64,000 nt of DNA from the NCBI GenBank assembly GCA_013823135.1, contig PNLP01000008.1, positions 1-64,000 of the forward strand, written 5' to 3'. Positions 44,084 through 50,150 of the stretch are shown here, piece after piece (positions within the stretch are counted from its first letter, which is position 1; each line of letters starts with the position of its first letter). The stretch comes from Planctomycetaceae bacterium. GTDB lineage: Bacteria; Planctomycetota; Planctomycetia; Gemmatales; Gemmataceae. Made by a program: the position numbers and the translations under genes. Below the pieces are notes generated by a model. It was not told where the DNA came from. It worked only from the letters and a program-made list of their open reading frames with translations, and made no database searches.

Positions 44084-44511
44084 CCTTGAAACGACGCCGC
44101 CCGCAACCAGAACCAAGTCGCGGGCGGTGTGCGTTTGGTCGAGACACCAACGAGGTTCCCGATTCCTTCTCCATCGTAGCGCGAGCCGTCTGGCCTGTCA
44201 CTCATCAGCCGGCAGATACGTGGTAAACCACGTTCGCCTTGACCACGTTGCACACGCTTGGCATACCGCCCCGCGTTGGGCAAGCGGACTTCCTGGCCGC
44301 TGATGGCCGGGCGCGGGATGTGGCGGGGTGTCCCTCTCCCACATGCGCGCCCGGCTTGCCTGACATTCGCGGCCGGTCAATTCTGCGCAGCCTCCAACCA
44401 CGCCAGCGCCAGCCAACTTCATCCCGCGTTTCTGAGTTGTTGGGTTTTGTAGTTTTTAGGTTGTTCAGTTGTTAAGTTATTAACGATTAAACACATTTTA
44501 GAATAGACGTG
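44084..44511. other. Non-coding gap with terminator-like hairpin and AT-rich segment
   Basis: Arms CGCCGCCCGC (44095-44104) and GCGGGCGGTG (44120-44129) pair with one wobble, 12 bp after the membrane-protein gene, and probably end its transcript although no T run follows. Frames at 44239-44475 are open but unconvincing. The last 80 bp (about 44430-44511) are sharply AT-rich, unlike the rest of the element, and lead directly into the first right-arm promoter, as an UP-element-like region would. Confidence 0.5.
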
Positions 44512-44540
44512 TTGACCGCGCTACGATGATTCCTTATTGT
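44512..44540 (+). promoter_or_regulatory. Promoter 1 of the right-arm cassette
   Basis: TTGACC (44512-44517) and TATTGT (44535-44540) are separated by 17 bp. The -35 box matches sigma-70 consensus at five of six positions. The following bases (CTGAGAGTCCTGGCAGA) resemble those after promoter 2. No gene starts before promoter 2, 110 bp on. Confidence 0.7.
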
Positions 44541-44589
44541 CTGAGAGTCCTGGCAGAATTGCCGGGGAACGAAGCGGGCGGATGTGCAA

Positions 44590-44633
44590 GTGTAACGTGT
44601 TTACTGTTGACAGTAAACAGTTGACAGTTACAC
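44590..44633. promoter_or_regulatory. Nested dyad and direct repeats, operator candidate
   Basis: The outer arms GTGTAAC (44590-44596) and GTTACAC (44627-44633) pair perfectly. The inner hairpin GTTTACTG-TTGA-CAGTAAAC (44599-44618) is also perfect. GTTGACAG occurs twice, 14 bp apart (44606 and 44620). It lies between promoters 1 and 2, ending 20 bp before the -35 box of promoter 2. Confidence 0.65.
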
Positions 44634-44652
44634 AAGTTACAGAATATTCTTC

Positions 44653-44681
44653 TTGACCGATTTACGACGATCCGCTATCGT
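44653..44681 (+). promoter_or_regulatory. Promoter 2 of the right-arm cassette
   Basis: TTGACC (44653-44658) and TATCGT (44676-44681), 17-bp spacer. It drives the 44792 gene. The sequence after the -10 box, TTGGAACTCCTGGCAGA, resembles that after promoter 1. Confidence 0.72.
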
Positions 44682-44718
44682 TTGGAACTCCTGGCAGATG
44701 TGCCCGGAAAATGAAGTT

Positions 44719-44750
44719 GGCCCCAGAAAAGTTGGCGCTCTTCTGGGGCC
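44719..44750 (+). promoter_or_regulatory. Leader hairpin of the 44792 gene
   Basis: A perfect 10-bp stem, GGCCCCAGAA (44719-44728) with TTCTGGGGCC (44741-44750) and a 12-nt loop, begins 37 nt after the -10 box. The last two bases of the stem start the motif CCGGTGTCGAATGTCC, shared with the leader of the 45255 gene. The stem lies within the transcript, so attenuation or RNA stabilisation is possible. Confidence 0.7.
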
Positions 44751-44791
44751 GGTGTCGAATGTCCCCACCCCGTAAAGCAGGAGAGCACCCG

Positions 44792-45055
44792 ATGAAGCCC
44801 ACAGTATCCGGAACCACAGCACGCAGCAAGGCCGCACCAAGCCGCAAACGCGCGCCCAAGCCACAGAATCCCGCCCAATCACTAATGCCCGTGTCCGTGA
44901 CCCTGCCGACCGCATTCGCGAAGTGGGCGGAAGAAACGCGCGCCCTCGTGAAGACTGTCAACCCGTCGGCACGCTGGGCAAGTCTGGTTGTCAATCACGG
45001 AGACGGCAGGCCATCGAGCGTTATCGTGGTCATTCCCAACGCCGCCGACCAGTGA
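44792..45055 (+). CDS. Small moron protein sharing an N-terminal tag with its neighbour
   Basis: ATG 44792 follows GCAGGAGAGCACCCG. The 87-residue protein begins MKPTVSGTTARSKAAPSRKR, a basic disordered segment, followed by a beta/alpha domain (PVSVTLPTAFAKWAEETRA, ASLVVNHGDGRPSSVIVVI). The tag ARSKAAP-x-R recurs at the start of the 45255 product, also at DNA level (GCACGCAGCAA-R-GCCGC). It has its own promoter and leader. The function is unknown. Confidence 0.65.
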   Translation: MKPTVSGTTARSKAAPSRKRAPKPQNPAQSLMPVSVTLPTAFAKWAEETRALVKTVNPSARWASLVVNHGDGRPSSVIVVIPNAADQ

Positions 45056-45125
45056 GCGGAACGGGGTCGCTGAACGTTACTCAGTTACCCCGTTACATCC
45101 GAACGGAAATACCTTTGTAGTTCAA

Positions 45126-45154
45126 TTGACCACCCGTCAACGCACAGTTATCGT
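45126..45154 (+). promoter_or_regulatory. Promoter 3 of the right-arm cassette
   Basis: TTGACC (45126-45131) and TATCGT (45149-45154), 17-bp spacer, both hexamers identical to promoter 2. It lies 70 bp after the stop of the 44792 gene. Confidence 0.72.
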
Positions 45155-45193
45155 CTCGACACCCCAGCCAATTTGGGTTGGAAACCAACGCGA

Positions 45194-45221
45194 CCGCGGG
45201 AGAGATTGCCCTCTCTCGCGG
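45194..45221 (+). promoter_or_regulatory. Leader hairpin of the 45255 gene
   Basis: Arms CCGCGGGAGAG (45194-45204) and CTCTCTCGCGG (45211-45221) pair with a single G-T wobble across 6 nt, starting 39 nt after the -10 box. CCGGTGCCGAACGTCC follows directly, differing at two positions from the same motif in the 44792 leader. The stem sequence itself is unrelated to that of the other leader, so structure rather than sequence is conserved. Confidence 0.7.
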
Positions 45222-45254
45222 CCGGTGCCGAACGTCCACACAGGAGCAAACAGC

Positions 45255-45665
45255 ATGGCCACGATCGCACGCAGCAAAGCCGCCCCCGGCCGCACGAGGA
45301 AGACGGCGCAGAGAAACACCCAGCCGACCGCCGGAACCGCGTTCCTGGCCGTTTCTGAGCGAATGGCGGCCACTCGCGTAATCGAGCGGGAACGCTACCG
45401 AGCAATTGCCCGTTCCGGTATGAACCGCGACCTTGCGGGGATCGTGAAAGCCGCCGAGCGCCTTCGGCAGATGATCGAGAGCTTCGAGGACAAGCACGGT
45501 GAAACGACCGCGCTCGACATCTTCGCCGAGGCCGGGTTGCCCGAGTGGGAAGAAGGCCAGGATCAGACACACCTGCATTGGGACTTGGAAACGCTGCGCG
45601 ACGTGAAGGGTTTTGCGTGGGCGTTGGCCTACTTCACCGACGTGGTTCTACCTTACGGTGTGTGA
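45255..45665 (+). CDS. Moron protein, 136 aa, unknown function
   Basis: ATG 45255 follows ACAGGAGCAAACAGC. The N-terminus MATIARSKAAPGRTRK shares the ARSKAAP tag with the 44792 product. The rest is different: a helical middle (RYRAIARSGMNRDLAGIVKA; RLRQMIESFEDKHGE) and an acidic C-terminus with several Trp (LPEWEEGQDQTHLHWDLE). No family is recognised. It has its own promoter and leader hairpin and ends 111 bp before the convergent 45777 gene. Confidence 0.68.
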   Translation: MATIARSKAAPGRTRKTAQRNTQPTAGTAFLAVSERMAATRVIERERYRAIARSGMNRDLAGIVKAAERLRQMIESFEDKHGETTALDIFAEAGLPEWEEGQDQTHLHWDLETLRDVKGFAWALAYFTDVVLPYGV

Positions 45666-45776
45666 TCGCCAACCGAACTGGCCCGCAGGTGAGCGGGTGG
45701 CGAGTTGCGCCGCCCGTCAGCCGGACGTAAAGATTTTGGAGAAGGCACAACGCAAAAACGGACGGCGGAAGATGCG

Positions 45777-46586
45777 TTACAGTTTCGTATTCCGTAATCG
45801 TTGACGCATTGCTGTAATTTCGTCGATTAGCCAACAACCGCGGTGGTGCCGTTCCGCTGTACAGTGAAGCAAAATGTCTGAGTCTCCACACCCACGATCC
45901 TCAAGCCGCTCTCCAAGCCTTTCAATGCCTTCAAAATTGCTCGATTGGAACATCGTGAATGCACCATGCACCATGTCTTCGTCGAGCCATCCAGGTTCAA
46001 GACGAATCATGACATAGGGGCTTGCGATTATTTCCCGGATCGTGTCTGCCAGCAAGCGTCGGCAGTTAGTAAAGGTCTCTTTCCAAATTGACGGGCGGCC
46101 GTCAATTCCCCCTTCGAGATGGACAAATATCTCCCACGGGATCTCATTCGGCATCATCGGGCGAGACGGGCGCACACTGGGGCGAAAGAGTACGAGTCGA
46201 CGTAGAAGATCGGACGCAATCTCCATCACCTCATTGAATCCAGTCCCGTGGGCTACCCACTGAGCAACCTCATGGCAAAGCTGCACCGACATCCCTTCAA
46301 TTGAATGCCGAATTCGTGCCTCTCCAATTTCATCGCGTATACCTTTGATCACCGCAGCAGTCCCGGCGAAAACGGTTCGGTTGAGCTCCCCGTATGCGGC
46401 ACGTTCTAGACGATCCATTGCCACATTAACGCCGATCCCCACCATCGTCGGATGTGTCCATACAGGACGAGTGTAGGCCGTGAGGATCAGCAGTCTTTCG
46501 CCATCGGTTAACTTGTCGTTAAGACACTCGATGAGTTCGAGTGGATCATGACACATTCGCCATTCGGAATCGGTGTTGATTGGCAT
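45777..46586 (-). CDS. Planctomycete-specific protein with EWxxC-DP domain
   Basis: I choose ATG 46586 (269 residues); the frame extends to 46652 through a GC-rich hairpin (arms GCGAA/TTCGC and GCCCGG/CCGGGC) that serves better as a leader. The start DSEWRMCHDPLELIECLNDK, then GERLLILTAYTRPVW, and the C-terminal RGCWLIDEI match a domain repeated many times in Gemmata genomes (T/DEAEWLxCxDPxxMLxxL, later RGCWxxD). Its function is unknown. It lies on the opposite strand to the neighbouring element genes and reads away from the element's right end. Confidence 0.68.
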   Translation of the reverse strand: MPINTDSEWRMCHDPLELIECLNDKLTDGERLLILTAYTRPVWTHPTMVGIGVNVAMDRLERAAYGELNRTVFAGTAAVIKGIRDEIGEARIRHSIEGMSVQLCHEVAQWVAHGTGFNEVMEIASDLLRRLVLFRPSVRPSRPMMPNEIPWEIFVHLEGGIDGRPSIWKETFTNCRRLLADTIREIIASPYVMIRLEPGWLDEDMVHGAFTMFQSSNFEGIERLGERLEDRGCGDSDILLHCTAERHHRGCWLIDEITAMRQRLRNTKL

Positions 46587-46653
46587 TGTCTGCTCAATAT
46601 CGCGAACGGCCCGGGGCGATTGCTCCGGGCGCTTCGCGTTCCGTGAAGCCACG

Positions 46654-46860
46654 TTAGGCGTTCGGATCAGTCGTCGTGATCACCGTGTTCAACGAGTCCA
46701 GCACGTCGAATACGCCCTTCTCGTTCCCACGGCGCACCAACGCTTGCCCGCATTCCGTCTTGTATTCAGTGATGCCGCCAGGCGCAGTCGCGATGATGAT
46801 GTAGCGCCGCCCGTCGTTACCAGTCCCCTGACACTTGCCAGTTCCATCCGGCCTCAGCAT
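46654..46860 (-). CDS. Hypothetical small protein, 68 aa
   Basis: ATG 46860 is preceded by AAGGAG at eight bases. The protein (MLRPDGTGKCQGTGNDGRRY, then IIIATAPGGITEYKTECG) is a compact beta-hairpin type with two cysteines. No family is recognised. It lies downstream of the U32-coupled gene and upstream of the 45777 gene on the same strand. Confidence 0.55.
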   Translation of the reverse strand: MLRPDGTGKCQGTGNDGRRYIIIATAPGGITEYKTECGQALVRRGNEKGVFDVLDSLNTVITTTDPNA

Positions 46861-46948
46861 GGCTGAACTCCTTTTTGCCGGTGACCGCAATTGCGGTACT
46901 TGATCCCGGTACCTAGTTATACGCACGCCACCGGCAGGAGGGGAACCA

Positions 46949-47302
46949 TCACTCCTCAACTCGCACTTCCCACCAGCCCGCGACCACCACGCCATTCACC
47001 ACGTCGCCGCGGTGCCAGAGCAGGCGCAACCGGCCGCGCACCGTCAACCGCTGGCCTTCCTTCACGTCGAGCCGGTGACCCAGCAGCACGGCCCCACGTT
47101 CGGCGCCGTCGTCGCGTTCCGCTGCGCCGACCATCGTCCGGCCGAGCAAGGTATACGGGGGAGTGGCGACCACTAACGACACGGTGACCGGCTTCCCATC
47201 CAGGCCGCGGGCGCGCTCAACCGTGAGCGATCCGAGATCGAGCGGACGCAGATCGAGAGCACAGACGACAAAGACGATGGCCAGCAGGTTGAAACTGATC
47301 AC
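46949..47302 (-). CDS. OB-fold-like membrane-anchored protein, translationally coupled to U32
   Basis: GTG 47302 overlaps the U32 stop as GTGA, giving 117 residues. An N-terminal hydrophobic helix (SFNLLAIVFVVCALDL) is followed by a beta-barrel-like domain: LDGKPVTVSLVVATPPYTLL, RGAVLLGHRLDVKEGQRLTV, RGRLRLLWHRGDVVNGVVV and WWEVRVEE. Proteins of this type are widespread in Gemmata genomes, and the fold pattern is that of an OB-fold. It belongs to the element, yet its start depends on translation of the host gene's repaired end. Confidence 0.62.
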   Translation of the reverse strand: MISFNLLAIVFVVCALDLRPLDLGSLTVERARGLDGKPVTVSLVVATPPYTLLGRTMVGAAERDDGAERGAVLLGHRLDVKEGQRLTVRGRLRLLWHRGDVVNGVVVAGWWEVRVEE

Positions 47303-49809
47303 AGCAGATTGAGTGTTCCCCGAGTGACACCCAGTTGATTTAGTGCCCGGAGTTGACGCCACGTCTCGCGGCCATCGTCCTGCCCTGCGACGACGCGGGA
47401 ATACCGGTCGAGAAGATGCTTCACCTGTTCGGGAGTCTCGCGGAGCAAGTCAACGCGGAACCGCGACAGGCCCAACTCTCGCATTCGCCCGACGTATTCG
47501 GCGCCGCTCTGTGGCAGACTGTTGAACACCGTGTTTCGGCACCCGGCATCAACCACCACAGCGAACAGCGACCCCACGCGGTCCTTTAAATCGATCTTGT
47601 GACGGTCGCACGGCCGCCCGCAATCGGTGTGATCCTTGCCATTACTTAGCGCACTTGCGTACAGGCAATATTCATTGTGAAACATTGGCATATGCTGGTG
47701 CAAAACGGTTTCATACCAATCTGGACAGGAACGCCGAACCATCGAAGCGAGTTGATCCCAGTTCAGGTCGTAACTCGGTACAAGGCACTCAAGTCCAGCA
47801 CGGATGAGAACACCAGCAGTCAGTTCGTTCGCGACATTCAAACTGAAGTCGCCGACGAGTCTCGCGTTCGGCAGTTCCTGCTGGAAGTACGAGATCGAAG
47901 CCAGGTTACGGACAAGTACGATGTCGGGTTCGGCTCGCGCGACGAGCGACTGGAACGCATCCTCGCCGGGTTTAAGGACTCGCAATGGGGCCAATCCCAC
48001 AGGAATCCCGGCTGTTCGTGCGCGGGCAACCGCATCCTTATACCGTCGTAGATCCTCGAAGTCGCAATACACCGCCGTGAGTCTCGGAAGGCTCTCAGTT
48101 GGTACCCAGGCTAACGCTGCGTCGAGTTGATCGAGATTGCGGACGAGAACCGTGAGTGTGGCCGGCTTGTGCTCGCGAGCCCCAAACGGCGACACCTTGG
48201 AACGCATTTGCTCGAGCGACGCGGGATTCGCGACGGGGTGCCGTTGTTTTGCTTCGCGGTTGGCAACGAGTTCATTTGCGGCCTGGCGGCGCAGATCATT
48301 CAGCACACTTCGGGGAACCAGAACTTGCGGAGGAAGGTTGACCGCGACGCAACTCAACTCGAATGGCGTATCACCCAATCGAGTCAGTTGTTCGCGGATG
48401 TCCTCGGCTGAGGTTGGCCGCTTGGTTGCAACTACGAGCGGACCGGGCCATGTCGCCGTGGCTGTGTGCCCCAGTGGATCACTGAAGGAAAGCGTCATGG
48501 AACCACCGAGATCGCCAGAGACGCGAGCGGTCACAGGGACACGACGAGAGGCTTTGTCCTGCGAATAGCTCTGTTCGAGCCGCTTACGAAGTGCCGGGTC
48601 GTCCGTGCGGTACAGTTCGCACCCGACAGGGATCGCCGCCAGTTCGAGCGACCCATCCGCGAACTCCAGATCGGCCGAAGCCGTTTGCGACCCCGCTAAA
48701 CGGCGTACGCTCCAAACCCGGCCACCGGGTTCCTTCGCTTCCGGTGTGCCGATGTCGAACAACACACCGTCGCCGGGTTTCAGCAATTCAAGGTTGGGTT
48801 CCGCGAGTTGAACTCTCACGCCGCGTTTCGAGACTTCCGTCACAGTTCCGACTTTGATCCCGCGACTCTTCGGGAACCGGCCACGCACGAGCTTCTGGTG
48901 GTTGTTCCCCTCCAGGAATCCGGGAGTGAGTCCGCGGCTAAACGTTTGTGCAAGGTCAAGTTCCTCCTGCCGCGAAAGGCGAAAGTCGGTTTGCGACACA
49001 GCCGAGTCAATCGCTTTGCGGTAGGTCTGCGTAGTCGCCGCAACATACGGTCCGCCCTTCAGCCGCCCCTCGATCTTGAAGGAAATCACCCCTGCGTCAA
49101 TGAGCGGCTTGATGTGATCGAATGCCGCGAGGTCTTGCGGGCTGAGCAGGTAGGCACGGTCGCCGAGGTTGCGGGTTTCGCCGTCGACGATCATCTCGTA
49201 CGGAAGCCGGCACGCCTGGGCACACTGTCCCCGGTTCGCGCTTCGCCCGCCGAGCGCTTCGCTCGTGAGGCATTGACCGCTGTAAGCCACGCACAGCGCA
49301 CCGTGAACGAAAACCTCCACCGGCGTATCGGTGCCTGCGGTCACTTTCTGAATGTCGGAGAGCGACAGTTCCCGCGCCAGCACAACTCGTTCGACGCCGA
49401 GGTTGCGGACGAAGGCAATGCCTCGTGGTTCCGTGAGGGTCATCTGTGTCGAGGCGTGGACCGGGAGGGTTGGAGCAATCGACTTGATGAGACTGACGAG
49501 GCCAAGATCCTGCACGATGACGGCATCGACACCAGCGTGGGCAATGGATTTCACGAACTCCGTGACCGCCGGGAGTTCATCCGAAAAGATGAGCGTGTTG
49601 AGCGTGACAAACCCACGCACGTTGCGAGTGTGAAGGAACTGCATCAGCGTGGGAAGTTCGCTCGGCTCGAAGTTCGCGGCACGCGCGCGAGCGTTGAAGT
49701 TCGACAGCCCGAAGTAGACGGCATCGGCTCCGTTCGCGACAGCGGCTCGAAGGGCTTCCCAGTCCCCCGCAGGGGCCAGCAGTTCGGGTGCGTGACGGGT
49801 CTTACTCAT
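47299..49809 (-). CDS. Peptidase U32 family protein (RlhA-like), 3' end supplied by the element
   Basis: From ATG 49809 the protein has 836 residues (the frame runs on to 49881 through a palindrome, so ATG 49809 is preferred). PELLAPAGDWEALRAAVANG is the U32 start. VEVFVHGALCVAYSGQC with GGRSANRGQCAQACR is the family signature with its Cys cluster. NTVFNSLPQSGAEY and CGRPCDRHK lie near the C-terminus. Relatives include RlhA, which hydroxylates 23S rRNA C2501, and collagenase-like proteins; the role here is probably RNA modification. The last ~130 codons (47299-47691) lie inside the element's right end and differ from the native copy stranded at 29633-30025, so this is a hybrid gene. Confidence 0.9.
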   Translation of the reverse strand: MSKTRHAPELLAPAGDWEALRAAVANGADAVYFGLSNFNARARAANFEPSELPTLMQFLHTRNVRGFVTLNTLIFSDELPAVTEFVKSIAHAGVDAVIVQDLGLVSLIKSIAPTLPVHASTQMTLTEPRGIAFVRNLGVERVVLARELSLSDIQKVTAGTDTPVEVFVHGALCVAYSGQCLTSEALGGRSANRGQCAQACRLPYEMIVDGETRNLGDRAYLLSPQDLAAFDHIKPLIDAGVISFKIEGRLKGGPYVAATTQTYRKAIDSAVSQTDFRLSRQEELDLAQTFSRGLTPGFLEGNNHQKLVRGRFPKSRGIKVGTVTEVSKRGVRVQLAEPNLELLKPGDGVLFDIGTPEAKEPGGRVWSVRRLAGSQTASADLEFADGSLELAAIPVGCELYRTDDPALRKRLEQSYSQDKASRRVPVTARVSGDLGGSMTLSFSDPLGHTATATWPGPLVVATKRPTSAEDIREQLTRLGDTPFELSCVAVNLPPQVLVPRSVLNDLRRQAANELVANREAKQRHPVANPASLEQMRSKVSPFGAREHKPATLTVLVRNLDQLDAALAWVPTESLPRLTAVYCDFEDLRRYKDAVARARTAGIPVGLAPLRVLKPGEDAFQSLVARAEPDIVLVRNLASISYFQQELPNARLVGDFSLNVANELTAGVLIRAGLECLVPSYDLNWDQLASMVRRSCPDWYETVLHQHMPMFHNEYCLYASALSNGKDHTDCGRPCDRHKIDLKDRVGSLFAVVVDAGCRNTVFNSLPQSGAEYVGRMRELGLSRFRVDLLRETPEQVKHLLDRYSRVVAGQDDGRETWRQLRALNQLGVTRGTLNLL
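47676..47691. other. Right attachment site core
   Basis: TGTGAAACATTGGCAT, identical to 30010-30025, in the same orientation. It lies inside the U32 coding sequence, within MPMFH. To the left is element DNA, to the right the host 5' part of the gene. Confidence 0.85.
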
Positions 49810-49837
49810 GTGATGATTGTAGCAGAAGCATAAAACG

Positions 49838-49865
49838 CGAGCGGCGACCACGTGGTCGCCGCTCG
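49838..49865. promoter_or_regulatory. Perfect 28-bp palindrome upstream of the U32 gene
   Basis: A 14-bp arm beginning CGAGCGGCGACC meets its exact complement with no loop, centred between 49851 and 49852 on CCACGTGG. It ends 29 bp before the U32 start codon. It could be an operator for a dimeric regulator, or a terminator for the upstream fused-spermidine-synthase gene, though no T run follows on either strand. Confidence 0.7.
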
Positions 49866-50150
49866 ACGGTGGATGTTCCACTGGTTTCCGGAAAGTGCAC
49901 GGTGGTTATTTGTGGAGCGAAATGCCATCCAAAATCACAAACGGTTTAGTTGCCGTGTGATGCGGCGAATGGCTTCATTCTGATATTCTTTCTTCCAGAC
50001 AGGTCTATGCTTCCAGCATGGTTCCACGGATGGGTGGGAGAATCGCGTGGAATCAATTGAAAGCACATCCTGCCTTAAAAACCGGCTAACCTTTGGCTCC
50101 GGCGGTCAGTGGAACACCCCTCGACCGAATTCTCAGGGAACACCGGTCAA
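49866..50150. other. Intergenic stretch with weak copy of the dispersed repeat
   Basis: No gene is supported. Around 49978-50030 the bases TTCTTTCTTCCAGACAGGT recall the dispersed repeat at 904-985 and 56393-56475; similarity extends over about 50 bp at perhaps two thirds identity by eye, so this copy is doubtful. Confidence 0.35.

Larger units (their letters stand above)
30010..47691 (+). mobile_element. 17.7-kb serine-recombinase element inserted in a peptidase U32 gene
   Basis: The boundaries are two copies of a 16-bp direct repeat (30010-30025 and 47676-47691), so the excised circle would be 17,666 bp. The large serine recombinase starts 68 bp inside the left end. Left to right the content is recombinase, DNA-binding proteins, primase/helicase, RusA, small zinc-ribbon proteins, coiled-coil proteins, prohead-protease-like protein, tape-measure-like protein, sigma factor, then singly controlled accessory genes, with three minus-strand genes at the right end. 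Nearly all core genes run rightward with small gaps or overlaps, as in a phage. No terminase, portal, major capsid, lysis or repressor gene is recognised. I interpret it as a phage satellite or reduced prophage. Confidence 0.85.

Noticed and set aside
45777..46586. Restriction-modification or toxin-antitoxin reading of the right-arm minus-strand genes
   Set aside because: No methyltransferase, nuclease or known toxin motif is visible. The best match is a planctomycete-specific domain of unknown function.
46586..46712. Fourth right-arm promoter on the minus strand (TTGAAC-N17-TGATCC)
   Set aside because: The -10 box is poor, the distance to the hairpin (26 nt) differs from the others and it overlaps the coding end of the 46654 gene.
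47299..49809. Explaining the U32 duplication as ordinary gene duplication
   Set aside because: The homology begins precisely at a 16-bp identical core beside a serine recombinase, the two ends have the same orientation at either end of a phage-like gene block, and only the 3' part is duplicated.
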